Shown: piece after piece, positions 48,490 through 60,784 of the stretch
How positions within the stretch are numbered: position 1 is the first letter of the stretch
Layout of the letters: each line of letters opens with the position of its first letter
Assembly (NCBI GenBank): GCA_034670405.1
Contig: JAXDDX010000003.1
Location: 6,140,001-6,204,000 of the forward strand
Origin: Hoplostethus atlanticus
Taxonomy: Eukaryota; Chordata; Actinopteri; Trachichthyiformes; Trachichthyidae
Reading direction: 5' to 3'
DNA length: 64,000 nt
The notes under the pieces: model-generated
Told to the model about the DNA's origin: nothing
The model's input: only the letters and a program-made list of their open reading frames with translations
Database searches by the model: none
Made by a program: the position numbers and the translations under genes

Positions 48490-50689
48490 GTGCACTTCAT
48501 TCATGTTAGTTTGCCTTTGTGAGCCAAGTAAATAAATGATTACTGCACTGTTAACATTACACTGCTGCGGTAGCCAAGGCATTCATTGGAACTAAAATAT
48601 TTGTAAAGGGTTTGTTTGCCCTTAAACTGACCTGGACAAGTATCATCCCTTTCTACTGTAAATACAGTGTCGTCCACTACACTAGAGGTGAAAACACAGC
48701 AGTGACAGCTGGCCAGCATCCTTGTTACTTAGTCACATAAGGTCAACACGAAAACTGACGTGCCTTTATTCTCTGATGTTTACCGCAAGACTTTCTGCTG
48801 GGGTTTTTTTACATTCATGGACATTATTTGAAAGGGGATTGAGAGCACTGTTGTTCGCCAGAGTGAATGCTCACATGAAAGCAAAGCAGAAGGGTGACCT
48901 CTCTCTCTCTCTCCTCATATGTCGGTTCAGGTATGAATCAGACAGCCAGCTGTGACGGCTGATCATGGAAGCTGTCAGCCAGAGAACTTTTCAAGGCAGT
49001 CCAGGTTCATCGCCAACTGCTTCCAGCAAGATTGATGCCAGGGGGTGTTGTTGAAGGATTGCTCTCTGGTGCAGTCATTGGGCACGGAGATTGAAGCTCA
49101 CCCATAGCAGAGCAATGGTGACATCACTCATCACCGGAGAATTATATGGAGAGAAGAGAGATGGAAAACACAGGGCCCTATTCAATCAATCCTGGTTGTT
49201 GGGATTTCTGAATGAGCGCAAAATGAGATGATCAGAGTGGGGTGAAACACAGGGCCTACAGCTGACTGGCTTTTTTATTTGTTGGGCAGTTGATTGTTTT
49301 TTTTTTTTTAACTGAATGTTGATTGATCTGCAGAATAGTACAGCATCCCAGTAGTCCACAAATAAACCAACAAGGTAATGGCTAAAACAAACAACAACTA
49401 CGCTCCAATTCCCCATGCATTTGAGGCATTTTGGGCAATCGATGGATGCTCGTAAACCCTAGTTAGACTCTGTGTTATCTGTAGATGGAGCAAACCAGGG
49501 ATAGGGACTTGCAAAAATGTGCATTTCAGCAGAAACTTGGCATTTTAGCTGCAACGCTGAAAGGCTTTTGAGTACACAGTTACCGAACACAATAGGCTTG
49601 TTTACCAGCGGCATGGGTGGAGTACTGCAATCCAATTGTGCCACAGAGTAATGTCAAATGCTATGTTAGGATTTGGCCGTGGTGCATCCGTAATGCAGCC
49701 CTTGATAAGAAGGACGTGCATTTGTATTCTCGCTCTTTAGAGACAAACACGACTGTGACGTACGTTGAATAGCCTCCATTTTTCATGAAAAGATAAAACA
49801 CACAAAGCATTCTGTACAGACATTGTTAAAAAAAATGGCACATACTCAGCCACATTTATTGTTTGAGCTCCATCATTCATTAGATTTATCCCCTCATTTT
49901 GTTTTATTTGACTTCAGAAAAGTGACTAGTGGCCAGTGTGTGTTTTTTTTGTAAGCATAGATAGATCCAGACAATCATTTGATGAACAAATTCCTCTACC
50001 TATTTCCACCAAGGAGGACTGAAGGTCATCCATCTGTCTAGCTCCATTTTTCCTGCGCTTTGTTGTTGAGTTGCTTTTCCAATATGTGAGGAGAGTCATT
50101 CCGTTCAATACACCGCCTGCCCCGGCACTACTGCTTGGCACAGTGATAAATCACAACACAGAGAAACAGAACTTTATTTGCATTCAGCTTCCATCCACTT
50201 TTGAAGCCGCAGATTTGGAATTGAATTTCTTCCCCTCCCAGCTCTCTTTCTTTTCAGCGTGAGGCTATGATCTCAGACCTCTCAGCTATCTGCCTTGTTT
50301 TTTTCCCTAGAAAAACCTGATTCAGCTTGAATCTGTTAAAGCACGGTGAGCATTTGCATACCCATATAAACACCACTTGCAGGTTTCTGTGTTCCCAGCT
50401 CGATGGCTGGAAAAGAAATCCGCTTTAGTGCAGCGATCTTTCAATCTAACAAAAACATTAGAAAGCGCGTGGTCATTTATGTCACCATAAGTTATGGTGA
50501 TTACGGTGAGAGCGGCGAGGCTGGGGCCAGGCCCAGAGGATGCAACCCGCCACCAGATTTTGGAAGATAAACAGCAGGGCATGAGGCAAGATGTTGACTG
50601 GCTCCCTCCTGGCTTTGCAGGCTGGGAAGGGAATCTATCACGTCAAAGAGGCCATAGCCCCCAGCACCATGCGCTCCAGACTGCTCCTT

Positions 50690-50690
<1 letters not shown>
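48490..50690. other. Unannotated, repeat-poor DNA
   Basis: No transposon ends, SINE boxes or coding frames recognised. Confidence 0.45.
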
Positions 50691-50692
<2 letters not shown>

Positions 50693-50732
<40 letters not shown>

Positions 50733-50751
50733 CACAAGCACACACACACAC
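50693..50751 (+). repeat. (CA)n microsatellite, interrupted
   Basis: CA array with CGCA and AGCA interruptions. Apparent His/Thr and Cys/Val repeat proteins over it are artefacts. Confidence 0.97.
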
Positions 50752-51309
50752 GTCTGCTCAAGGGCTGGCCCCTTCCACTTGACCGCTCTCGGTGGTGGAG
50801 AGGGTATATACTCCCTGTGACAGTGGCACTCTGCTGTCCTCTTGGAGATAGAGTTCAGCCATTCCAACCTGTCTCTCTGCTGAGTGCTGGCCCACATTGA
50901 GCCTCGTGTGCTGTGACCTTCATGTCGTACAAGCGGAGGTGAAAAGCTGAGCAATCCGGGAAAGACACCTCCGTTGAGCCCCGCCGCGAGATGATTATGG
51001 AATAATGAAGTGATGCTTAGAAGTTTTTCTCAATTTTCTCGTTGTGAACAAATTAGTAACAGTTGTGTATTCATCTGTGAGTCAAACGAGTCAACACTGT
51101 CGCCGATTCAGAGCCAGGCTAATCTGCTTTGCTTGATCCTGTTTGAAAATGACTGACAGAGTGCTGATAAAGCCTGTACAAATTCAGCGCTTAGGCCAGT
51201 GAAGATGCCAAGGGATTTTTTCCCCCCTAAAATGCATCTGAGCATGAGCCTGCCATTTGGACACACAGGAAACTGCTTGGCTGTCCTAATAAGTTTTGCT
51301 TTTTAACAG

Positions 51310-51392
51310 TGTTTATTTTGTTTTATTTATTCAAACACTGTGGAATCCCACTGAGGGCACGGCCTTCGTTTCAAGGAAGCCGTGTTCTCAAA
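51310..51392 (-). mobile_element. LINE/SINE tail fragment next to the AT-rich array
   Basis: TTTATTTTGTTTTATTTATT, then CCCACTGAGGGCACGGCCTT and TTTCAAGGAAGCCGTGTTCT, resembles the teleost tail 'ccattgagatca-ggtctctttttcaagggagacc' read backwards. Confidence 0.35.
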
Positions 51393-51716
51393 AAAATAAT
51401 AAATACAAATAAATGACATTAAAAAAATATAAATAACTCAACAATATTCACCATGTATATTAATAAAAATCAAAAATAAATAATAATAAATAATAAATAA
51501 ATAAATAATACATCTCAAAAAATAATAAATACAAATAAATTACATTAAAAATATATAAATAATTTAACAATATTCACCATGTATATTAATAAAAATCAAA
51601 AATAAATAATAATAAATAAATAAATAATAAATCTCAAAAAATTATAAATACAAATAAATTACATTAAAAATATATAAATAACTCAACAATATTCACCATG
51701 TATATTTATAAAAATA
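51386..51716 (+). repeat. AT-rich tandem array, about 2.7 copies of a 119-127 bp unit
   Basis: TCTCAAAAAA marks unit starts at 51386, 51513 and 51632. Each unit carries CAATATTCACCATGTATATT and a variable (AATA)n stretch, which accounts for the 127 and 119 bp spacings. Confidence 0.9.
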
Positions 51717-51719
51717 GGA

Positions 51720-53820
51720 TATTAACTGATTGTATTAAGTGAGTCTCATTTGAGGTGTTCTTATAAATTGCGCCATTATTTTGTAGGCTGCATAAAGGAG
51801 GATTTCCCCAATTCTGTAGTAACTTACTGAGATTTTAAAACAGAGTAGGACTGCACCGTTGCTGTTGCTTGGATTTACCATTCACCATAATCAAGGACAG
51901 AAAGACGATTCCCTGCAACTTCCCTGCATCTCCCTTTGTACCATTACACTGATCCAAATGACCAGGTGCTGAATGTTGGAGATCTGATCAATATGGGTTC
52001 AATTAAGAAAGTTTCTTGCCGGGATTCCAATATTTCAGCAAAGCAGTACTAGTTATGGATGTTCTGTGGAGTCACAAGTTACTCCAGTCATTAACACCAC
52101 CACCCTCACAGAGACTGTTTTATGCTCTGCTGTTCTTAGCGCCATTAAATACTTTTAGCATACTGTGATTGGAGCCTGAGTCCAGGCATTATGTCAAGAA
52201 TTGATTTGATCCTTCGAAATAATCATTCCAGTCCTCCTTAAAATATAGTCAATACAGTGGGCAGTAATGAGAAGCATGCAGGATTGGTCCTTCCCACCAC
52301 ACTTGGTCCCAGATCGCTTCAAGCGCAGACATCCTTCCTTGCCCGGCCTAATGAAGCGTCGTGCACTCCCGTGGCAGCCTACTTAATCTCCCCGCCATTG
52401 CTGCATTGTCTGAGAAGAGACCCTGTGTTAGGAGGTTGGAGGTGCGGGCCCAGGCTCCCACCAGGAGTTCACAGAGTCGACATAAGGTGCCATCTGCTTG
52501 GGTTTTAGAACCGGGGTTCAGTCAGAGTTGAACACCATCAGGCCTTTCTAAACATTTCATCGTTGTTGAGTTACGTCATTCAGTGTGTATGATCGTACAG
52601 ATGTAGGGTACGAAATAAACACCCGCCAAGCACCAAATGCCAGTAGATTTTGTCTTTCGCTGATAAATCAAGGGTCACCCGCCACACTGGCCATGTAACT
52701 CTTTGAGACATTAACATTTGAATGCCTCATTTTATACAGTTTGGTCCCTGCTGGCCACCATACACTCTGATCATGAGCCAATCAAATCAAAGCAAAACAA
52801 TGACTTTGAATCAAACAGGCTTATGATTGGCCGCCTGTTACGCTGGCTCTACACAAAGCAAACTTTTCTTTCTGTTTCTCCACCGTCTGGATGGTTAACT
52901 CCACCATGAGAGGACTGATTCAGAACATTTTATTCCCTTTTCTGCCATCAGACTCATCTGGCAAGTAGTAGTTTGAAAGACAAGAGTTTTGCATTACAAT
53001 ATGCTTACCTACGACATTTGACAGAGAATAGGCTGCAGCGGCAGTGGCAGTACTACTACTAGGATCTTTGCAGGATGGGGGACTTTTTTGATGGGCACCA
53101 ATGTAGGTTGGATTCTCTCACTTGACACAGAGGTATAATATATACAGTATATTTGGGGGTTTCTTGGCCTGGAGAAAGTTTGACAGGTCCCAGATTACAG
53201 GAGGTGCCTGAGCCCCCGACACCGCTGAATGATGAGTGGATTTTTTTCCATCTTTATGATTATAGAGTGAGCGAGCGCCTGGCCAGATGTCGTCACACTG
53301 TTCTGTTTACGTTGGCATGTTGAGGGGGGTGAAACATTGTTATAGAAATGCATTACCACCCTTCATTAAACTGAGACCAATCGCAGGCGGGATTATGTAA
53401 ATGAACCCTGATATGAGAATCAGTATGCCCGGGACAGAGAGCCGGCGGTGCCAAGAAGAGCTGGCTTGGCAGCTCTCACCCGGAGCCAAGTGTCTCTGGC
53501 TCCAGCAGTGGAGAACATGTGTTGGTCTCGATGTTGGAGTTACTTTGCATTTTCGCTCCTGACAGTCTTCATCATCCATTTGGAAATAGTGGAGGTAATT
53601 GGGGAGTATGCCAGCGCCGAGATAAAAAGGTAGTCATTAACTGTTCCTGGAGAAAGAATTTTTTTTTATTTTTTTTTTTTTACTTTTTGTTCTACAAATT
53701 CAGTGTAATGATCCATTTTTTAAGAGCAATAACAATCCAAATCAATCATGTAATGACCTTCACCACCTGTGCATCTTCCTGTTCTTTTATCACATCAGAC
53801 TAGTTGGTGATAGACTGTAG
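51720..53820. other. Unannotated, repeat-poor DNA
   Basis: Short frames only. T-rich runs at 53660-53682. Confidence 0.45.
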
Positions 53821-53824
53821 CTGT

Positions 53825-53833
53825 ACACACACG

Positions 53834-53884
<51 letters not shown>

Positions 53885-53885
53885 A
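53825..53885 (+). repeat. (CA)n microsatellite
   Basis: Long CA array with a CGCATA interruption near its left end. Confidence 0.97.
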
Positions 53886-53889
53886 GGAA

Positions 53890-56800
53890 GGGAGGGTGAA
53901 ACAGTCATTAGCAGCATTTTTTTAGAGAAATAGCTTCTGTTTTGTTTCTGGAACTGTTGCAGTTAATCTGCCGTGCTTGTTATTTCACACAGAAATCTGA
54001 GCCTGAGTGATAAGCCACACACTGCTGCCGCTTTGAAAGACGGAAAGGGATAAATCAAATACGTACTCTTTAAGACATGACTGTATTAGCCAATTGAAAC
54101 AGTCTAATTCAAGATTTTTACAATAACATTAAGTGGTCTCTGTGGACTGAGACTATCCCGTCAGCTCAGGGGAGAGAGCGGTACCTGCACATTAACTCTT
54201 AAGTGTCTCCTCACGTCCCCTAGCAATAAAGATGGACATCTTCCCAAGTGGGCTCCACCAGGCACATTTTTAATATTCTTGCCATGAGGAAGAAGCTTCA
54301 TAAGGAGCATCAGCATCTCTGAGTGTGTGGCTGTCCAGGGAAGTAAAGCTCCACGGGGGCAGAAGGTAATGGCCACATTGCCTGCAGCTCTACCAGGGGA
54401 GGGAATGAGTGTTGCCCCGGGCCATTGTCAGGAGAGGAGGGGTGAGCACCGCATTTGTCGCGGCTCCTCCATAAGAATCACTTTGAGATCCTCCAATAGA
54501 AAGGGAAAGTAGTCGCGAAAGGAAAATCCCGGTACTATTAACTGTTACCGCAACAATGCTCCGGCGTCTTTTTCCATGAAAGGATGATTGGATGCCGGCG
54601 GTTGCTCTGGTTTGGAAAATTACACCGTATCAATAATTCAAAGATTCACCTGACTCGCTCACTCGCTTCCTGGCCCCGAGAATCAGCGGCACTCCTTTCA
54701 AATCTCTTTGGGATGTGTCGTACCCTGGCGGGGCGGCTTGTATGGATGGCTGTGTAAAACAAGAACAACATTAAGTTTGACTGATGTACCGCGTATCCAT
54801 AATTAAACCGAACATCATCCCTAGGGCTAGATATATATCCGAAAAGATGAGTCAGGCTATGGGGCCCGCAGAACAACATGAAATAATGCCCTTGGCTGTT
54901 AGCACTTCGTCATGGAGCCACAGATCACAATGTGCAGACCCCATGGCACCACGGACCACCACTGGGCAGCGGACATTATTACAGAAAGGCCAATGGCTCT
55001 GATGTGATATAGAGTTTACCCTGCGGATGTGCTGCACAGACAGAAGGGCTATTTTTCTTTTATGGTCAGTCTGTCAGTGATGTATTGTTCATAATTCAAA
55101 ATGAGTGGAAATATGTGGCTTTCTTTTATAGCCTTTAGCATCTTTCAATGCAGGGTGTTGGTTTACTGATGTCTTTTTAACTGTGCAGCTCTTTCAGATC
55201 TTTTGATATCAAACTATGTGTTTGCCGGGATTGTGATAAAAGCCGAAATGGATCACAGCAAATTTCTGTCTTTTTTTTTTTTCAATGTCTTTTTTTCTCC
55301 CACAGTAATCACATCGTGTGCTATGTTCAATCTATTTAGGTCATTTGCAGGTAGTATTTGCTTGTATTTAGAATTTGTCTTCCTTAGCTGGGAACACACA
55401 AGCGTCTATCCTGCTATAGCCTGGCAGGAGAGAGTGGAAGGAAAGAAGATGGTTTTGGTTGAGGTATTATTGAGAGCTCCAGAGGACTGTCTGAGCACGC
55501 TGTGAAGGATGAAATAGAGGATACAAGAAATGCCTTTCACTTCAGCTAAAGAGTGAAGAGAACAGGCAAATGCTGCAGAAAATGTCCCATCGATATTTTT
55601 GCCATTGCCATTCATTTTCATTTTCGCATTGCAGTTGTGCAAATTCATAGGATCTACTATTAATTGCATTCTCCTAAAAAAAGGTTATACATTTGAAAAG
55701 CCTTTATGCATTCATAGATATCACATGCATTGCAATATCTTTCCTAATCCGTCGACAGAGGTGTTTGGCACCGAAAGGACGAGGAAGTTCAAGGTCAAGG
55801 AGGAAGGGGGAATCGGCGAATTTGGTGCGGCTCAACACTACTATTCAATGCCAAAGCACTGGGCAGGTCTGGTTGCTCTTTCTGGAAGCCTCGAAGGCAC
55901 CGCGGGGAGCAGAAGCATGATCAGATTTATAGGGCAACAGCTGCCACCCCGCTTTCTTCAAGCTACTCGGCTGCAGGGAGATTTGTTAGTATTCACTCCC
56001 ATCACTGATAATCTGATGCATTTCTGACAGAGCACTATAGTGATGGTAATTCTTAAGATGTCAGCTTATCCCTGACTGCTTCACTAGACCAGTTAATTCA
56101 AAGAGTGTGGTTTTGCTACGCTCGTACAATGGAAAGGCACATACTGTGTTTGACCTTATGGTTATTTTTGACTCAGCCTGAGGATTTTGGGTATAGAAAG
56201 GGGTTGAAATGGGACACGTAACCCTCCTGACGCTTCGGTATCTTTCTGCACAAGGGTCATTGACTCTAAAATCTGCCGTTTCTCAAGCGCTCTGATCGCG
56301 CAAGCCTGTTGTAGATTTCAGTAACAAGAGGTGGTATTCTGTTTCAATCAGTCCGTATGATGAATCGCCTGCGAAAGATGATCAGGCGTTTTCCGTCAGA
56401 CTTTGGAGCAACTTGGCGAGCCGATCTAGTCAAACATAGTAGCCCTTAACTTTAAAAACTCACTGCTGTAGCCTTACTTTTTGTCAGTGTGTTTATACTT
56501 TTTCTTTTACATAAGAAAAGGGAAAGAGCACGCACACTTCTATGCTCCGACAAAACTTTAATGCACAACATTTTGAGCACAAAGCCTGTTTATCCGGTCT
56601 TTGTTGAAAAGTTGTCCATTAAAGCTGCGGTGAGGGTGTGCAGTGGTGCTCTTTCCTTCCCTGATATTTCCTTAGCCACCTACAGAGTGATGTGTGCTTT
56701 TCCTTCTGGCTTTTGCTTTTGCTTTTCATTCTATTTAATTGTATCCTTCTCGGTTGTTACATTCTGCTTTCTATGTTTCTAATTTTGTCTGTTTATTTGT

Positions 56801-58570
56801 CGCAAAGCGCATTATTTTTTGAAAAGTGACAGAAAAAAATGCATCATTATTATTAGTTATAGGAGGAGGAGGAGTATTAGTATTATATTGAAAAAATAAT
56901 ACAGATTTCAAAAGAAAGTACTGTCAGATACACAGAAACGGAGGGTTGAACGTTACACCGTGCTGGCCCACCATGTAAGAGCGGTGATGTTTGGCTGAAG
57001 GGTCAGAGAAGTTATTGTACTGCGTCACTGCTGTGAGTCCTGGGAAGCCAAGGCTCAATACTTCCAGTGAAGGAGAACATTCATGCTGTGCCGATGATAC
57101 AGTCTACTGGAACTACAGCGACTTTGTGCCTGTGTCTCCTTGTCTGTGCCTCGCTCACCAAAATTGGATACCGTCCTTCTGTCATGAGTCATTGGTTCTT
57201 TTCAGAGATGTGGAACTCGTTCCATCTGGCTCCTTCTTGTGTCGAGATGAAATTGAACGAACAGAACAAGTCTTCGTAGAAGTGGAATAATTTGTTAGCA
57301 TTCCCGGAAGAATATTGATTCTCCCTAAATGATATATACACAAATGCGGCATCGTCAAGTCACAGGAATTAAGGTCTTAAAAGGCAGCAGGACATATGAA
57401 GACTGGATTGACCACACACAGGAACTGTTGTCTGCCTCAGTACCTCGGACTCGGAGCCATTCAGTAGTTCCCTCTTCCGCCGTGGAGCCCTGCCCAGATG
57501 CTTATACTGTGGTAGTTTTGTCAAGCCAAGCCGGCGGTGTCAGACATAATGGTACTGTAGGTGTATGGGGAGGAAAAGTGCGATGAGTGCACTTTCTTTC
57601 TCTCCAAAAGAGGAATAATGAAGTACATGGTCCGTGTTTCCCACGGGAAGTGTAATTTCGTTTGCACACCTGACAGTCTGTGATATGCATTCCCTTCTCA
57701 GGAACAGAGAACATGATTTATTTGCTCTGCTATTTTTGTCTGACCTAATTGGACATTTTTCACATCACATCAATGACAGGTGTAAATGTATCCACTGTAT
57801 ATTGAAGTTAAATATTATTCCCCGAAGGCAGAAAAAAAACCCAGACATTCAAGTTTTTCAGTGGAGCCAAAGATATGCTAGCTGTCCTTTGTTACCGTGT
57901 TAAATTCCCAGCCTCCAGTCAAACCTAGAACATAGACCCTCGAATTAACTGACTTTTCTTCCACCTATAAACGAACACAGCGCCCTAGCTGTGCCATATG
58001 CGGCCAGATAAACTGATATATTCTGTCACCCATGTCAACAATACATTATAAACTTGCGGCCCACTTTTGATCTGGTCTGATGCCGTTCCAACCTTCACTT
58101 TTACTGCAGTTCAGGTTGTTTGTGTGGCAGTCAGCGGTCCAATATCTGCTCCCCTGTAAAAAAAGACCAATCTTTTCTGGTGGCTCTGTTATGGGATGTT
58201 TATCTCGCAACAGATGTGTCAGTAATGTTGCCCTGATACTGGAGCTGCTGGTATTATGAGGCTGTTAAAAAAAAACAGAGGCCTTGCAAGTCATGCAGAA
58301 CTTCATCAGGATATCTGATTAGCCCATCTTGGGACGTGGGTTGAGTTCTGCTGAAATACAACCCTAATGTACCATCGAAAGGGTACTGGACTCGCAGTAA
58401 ACAAGTTGTCCTGCCATATTCTAACACTGAAACATTTACTGTGGCATCTTTGAGGGCTTAATTGACTTCTGTTGGAAAAAAAAGTATTTAAAATGAGTAA
58501 TTTCTTAAATTAAGTCTGTGCCTTTTCCAACATTGAATGCATCTGAATCAGTCTGTTGCTATCAGCATTT
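53890..58570. other. Unannotated, repeat-poor DNA; candidate regulatory block
   Basis: Nearly 4.7 kb without any recognisable mobile element. A 142-codon plus frame (55599-56027) has no domain, a lysine/hydrophobic-biased start and no splice context, so I do not call it a gene. Mixed-composition unique stretches such as 55750-55980 would suit conserved non-coding DNA, but that cannot be shown from one sequence. Confidence 0.35.
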
Positions 58571-58574
58571 TTAA

Positions 58575-58765
58575 AGGGGAAAGGATCTCTACAGCGATAG
58601 ACCTTTTTTAACCAGAAACAGAAGTCTCGCTCAAGGAGAAGTCTCGCGCTGAAATCTGAAAGATGAGGTGAGTTGTTGCATGAAGAGGTTAAGCAAAGGT
58701 TTCTGGTTAAACAAAGGTCTTAAAGGTCTTAAAAATAAAGGTCTTAAAAATACCGCAATTCCCCT
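58575..58765. mobile_element. TTAA MITE of family C, 191 bp
   Basis: The left end AGGGGAAAGG and the reverse complement of the right end AGGGGAATTGCGG share AGGGGAA. Both are flanked by exact TTAA (58571-58574 and 58766-58769). The interior holds AGCGATAGACCTTTTT and AGAAACAGAAGTCTCGCTC, phrases common in a teleost TTAA MITE. Two nearly repeated AAAGGTCTTAAA units lie near the right end. Confidence 0.7.
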
Positions 58766-59285
58766 TTAAGTGTGAAAGCTAGAGGGCTTATTCTGGCCGG
58801 GAGACAATGCGGATGCGTCCAGTATTACTCTCAAACAGTTTCTGCTGAACTAATCCAGGTCCCTTGGAGTGATTAACACTCATTGCTATGACAGATCAAC
58901 AACAATGCTGGCGCCTGTCATTTCAGGGGCTGTCACTACTCTATGTAATCTCAGCTCAATTCATTAATGCCTTGTAAGTGTCCCGTGCACTCCCAGTTTG
59001 CATTCCCAGTGTGCATGTGGTTTCGTAACCTGTTCATGATGCTGTGCAGCCTTCTGACGATGATTTCTCCACTGCAGACGCAAATACATGCAGATCCTGT
59101 CCATTTGCAACATAGCGGGCGATAATGAATGAGCCTATAATCAAGCATTGCTATTAATAACGTCATACAGATGTCGTGGATCACAAGCAGGTGGGGTTTG
59201 GGCTTGTTTGACGGAGGGGAGATCAGGGGCGATAGCTAAACTGCAAAGTGGAAGCGGAAGGCTATTTCATGTATGATATGTCAAA

Positions 59286-59330
59286 TTTTTTTTTTTTTTG
59301 AGTTGTGTTGATCCCCGAGGGGAAAATTGA
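59286..59330 (-). mobile_element. LINE 3' tail with poly-A
   Basis: On the minus strand CAATTTTCCCCTCGGGGATC is followed by ACACAACTC and a run of about 14 A. It is the inverse of the tail type at 36215. Confidence 0.45.
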
Positions 59331-59475
59331 CAGTTGTGGCATTTGAGAAATAACAGGGATGAGCTAGTCTTTGATCCCTCACTGTGGGGACGATTTTAAA
59401 GGGCATGTACAATTTGTGTGTTTAAGAGCAAATAATCAAAACACTTTTGTATATCAAATGATAAGGTTTTTATCT

Positions 59476-59545
59476 ACCATCCATCTATCCATCTATCCAT
59501 CCATCCATCCATCCATCTGTCCATCTATCTATCCATCTATCCAGC
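59476..59545 (+). repeat. (ATCC)n/(ATCT)n microsatellite
   Basis: Imperfect tetranucleotide array of CCAT/CTAT units. Apparent Trp/Asp repeat frames over it are artefacts. Confidence 0.95.
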
Positions 59546-59549
59546 CATG

Positions 59550-60680
59550 ATTTCTGGATTCTGACTCCAACTCCCAAGTAAAAAAACAAATCAAATCTGT
59601 GACTCCAAAAACCTAAATAGATGTAAATTGATGGTTTTGATCCCTGAGGACAGGAGGCCTTCACTGGACAAAAAATTAAAAAGAGCACAAAAGACGTGCT
59701 AACTAAGTACTAAACTGATAGCCTTGTCATTTGCAAAATTAAATGTATTGCCTTGGTTTGTTATTTCACCTTAATGATACTATTGCCTTCATTGGCTCTG
59801 TTCAGGATGGCTTGAGCTCGTCAAGGTTTGGTTCAATCTGCATCTCCATTCACCTGGAGCCCTGAAATAACCTGTACAACAAAAAAATTTGAAAGTACAG
59901 TTTTTTCCTACAGGTGTGCATTGATGTTACAATAACAACAACAACGACGTTTAACATTAAAAGCAAATTAACAATTTTACAATTTCTCAGATGATGTAAT
60001 ACCAGTGTCACATATCTGACCCACTCAAACGGTTTCATGGTCAGCTGAGTCATACTCTTGATTGTTGATTCAGCGGCAATTGATAATGGTGCTAGTCATA
60101 CTGTAGATGAAAAAAAACAACACAATTGCAATACTGATATAAATATATAACAAATAACAAATATATATTAGACATAATTAATATTGTAATTAATTATAAT
60201 GATTAATAATCAGAGTAATTATTGATTTTATAGTGTCATTTTATTTTTTAATAGACCCTTTTCATGTTTAAAGATACGATTTGTATCAAAACACAAACAC
60301 AAATCATGATAGTATTACTGGCTGATAAAACCTTGGAACAGACTTTCCCCACTTTCTATCTACAGTTTGTAAACATCACACACGTGTCCCAGGATTTTAA
60401 TATTCTGGGTTAGATACCTCAAGGATGTTTGCCTTGATGAGCTATATAGAATCTAATTACCCTACATATTAGATTTGCCATCTTGGGTGTGAAAACTTTA
60501 ATGCTTAATATATCAAAACTACTCCGAACGCAGATAGAACCTTACAATTCCAAGCTCACAAGGTTAATCTCTCCCGACAGCCAACTCCAGGCAATCAATC
60601 TCTGCAGAAGGAAGAGTATTCACTCTGTCCATCTTGTGAGCAGTGTGATGGAGGGCTCAGCCAGGGACATCACTTATCTA
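59550..60680. other. Unannotated AT-rich DNA, no gene seen
   Basis: Very AT-rich around 60130-60250 (TAATTAATTATAAT-type). No repeat ends found. Confidence 0.5.
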
Positions 60681-60681
60681 A

Positions 60682-60739
60682 CACCCCCCACCCTTGCCCC
60701 CCACCCACCCCTTCCCACCCTCCTCCTCCTCCTCCCCCC
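60682..60739 (-). other. C-rich tract; G-quadruplex potential on the minus strand
   Basis: On the minus strand GGGTGGGAAGGGGTGGGTGG is embedded in a longer run of G-tracts with one- to two-base loops, next to (GGA)n. The plus strand is almost pure pyrimidine with few interruptions. Confidence 0.7.
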
Positions 60740-60784
60740 AGGCCCTGTCACCACTCTACCCCCTCTCCAGGGGCTGAAATGATA

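Noticed and set aside
50494-50954. Overlapping frames encoding His-Thr or Cys-Val repeats
   Set aside because: Produced by the (CA)n microsatellite at 50693-50751.
55599-56027. 142-codon plus-strand frame
   Set aside because: Long for chance but biased at the start, without domain or splice signals; better treated as possible conserved non-coding DNA.
59394-59420. TTAAAGGGCATGTACA, a possible TTAA element end
   Set aside because: No inverted partner found within several kilobases.
59485-59688. Trp/Asp-repeat minus-strand frame
   Set aside because: Produced by the tetranucleotide array at 59476-59545.
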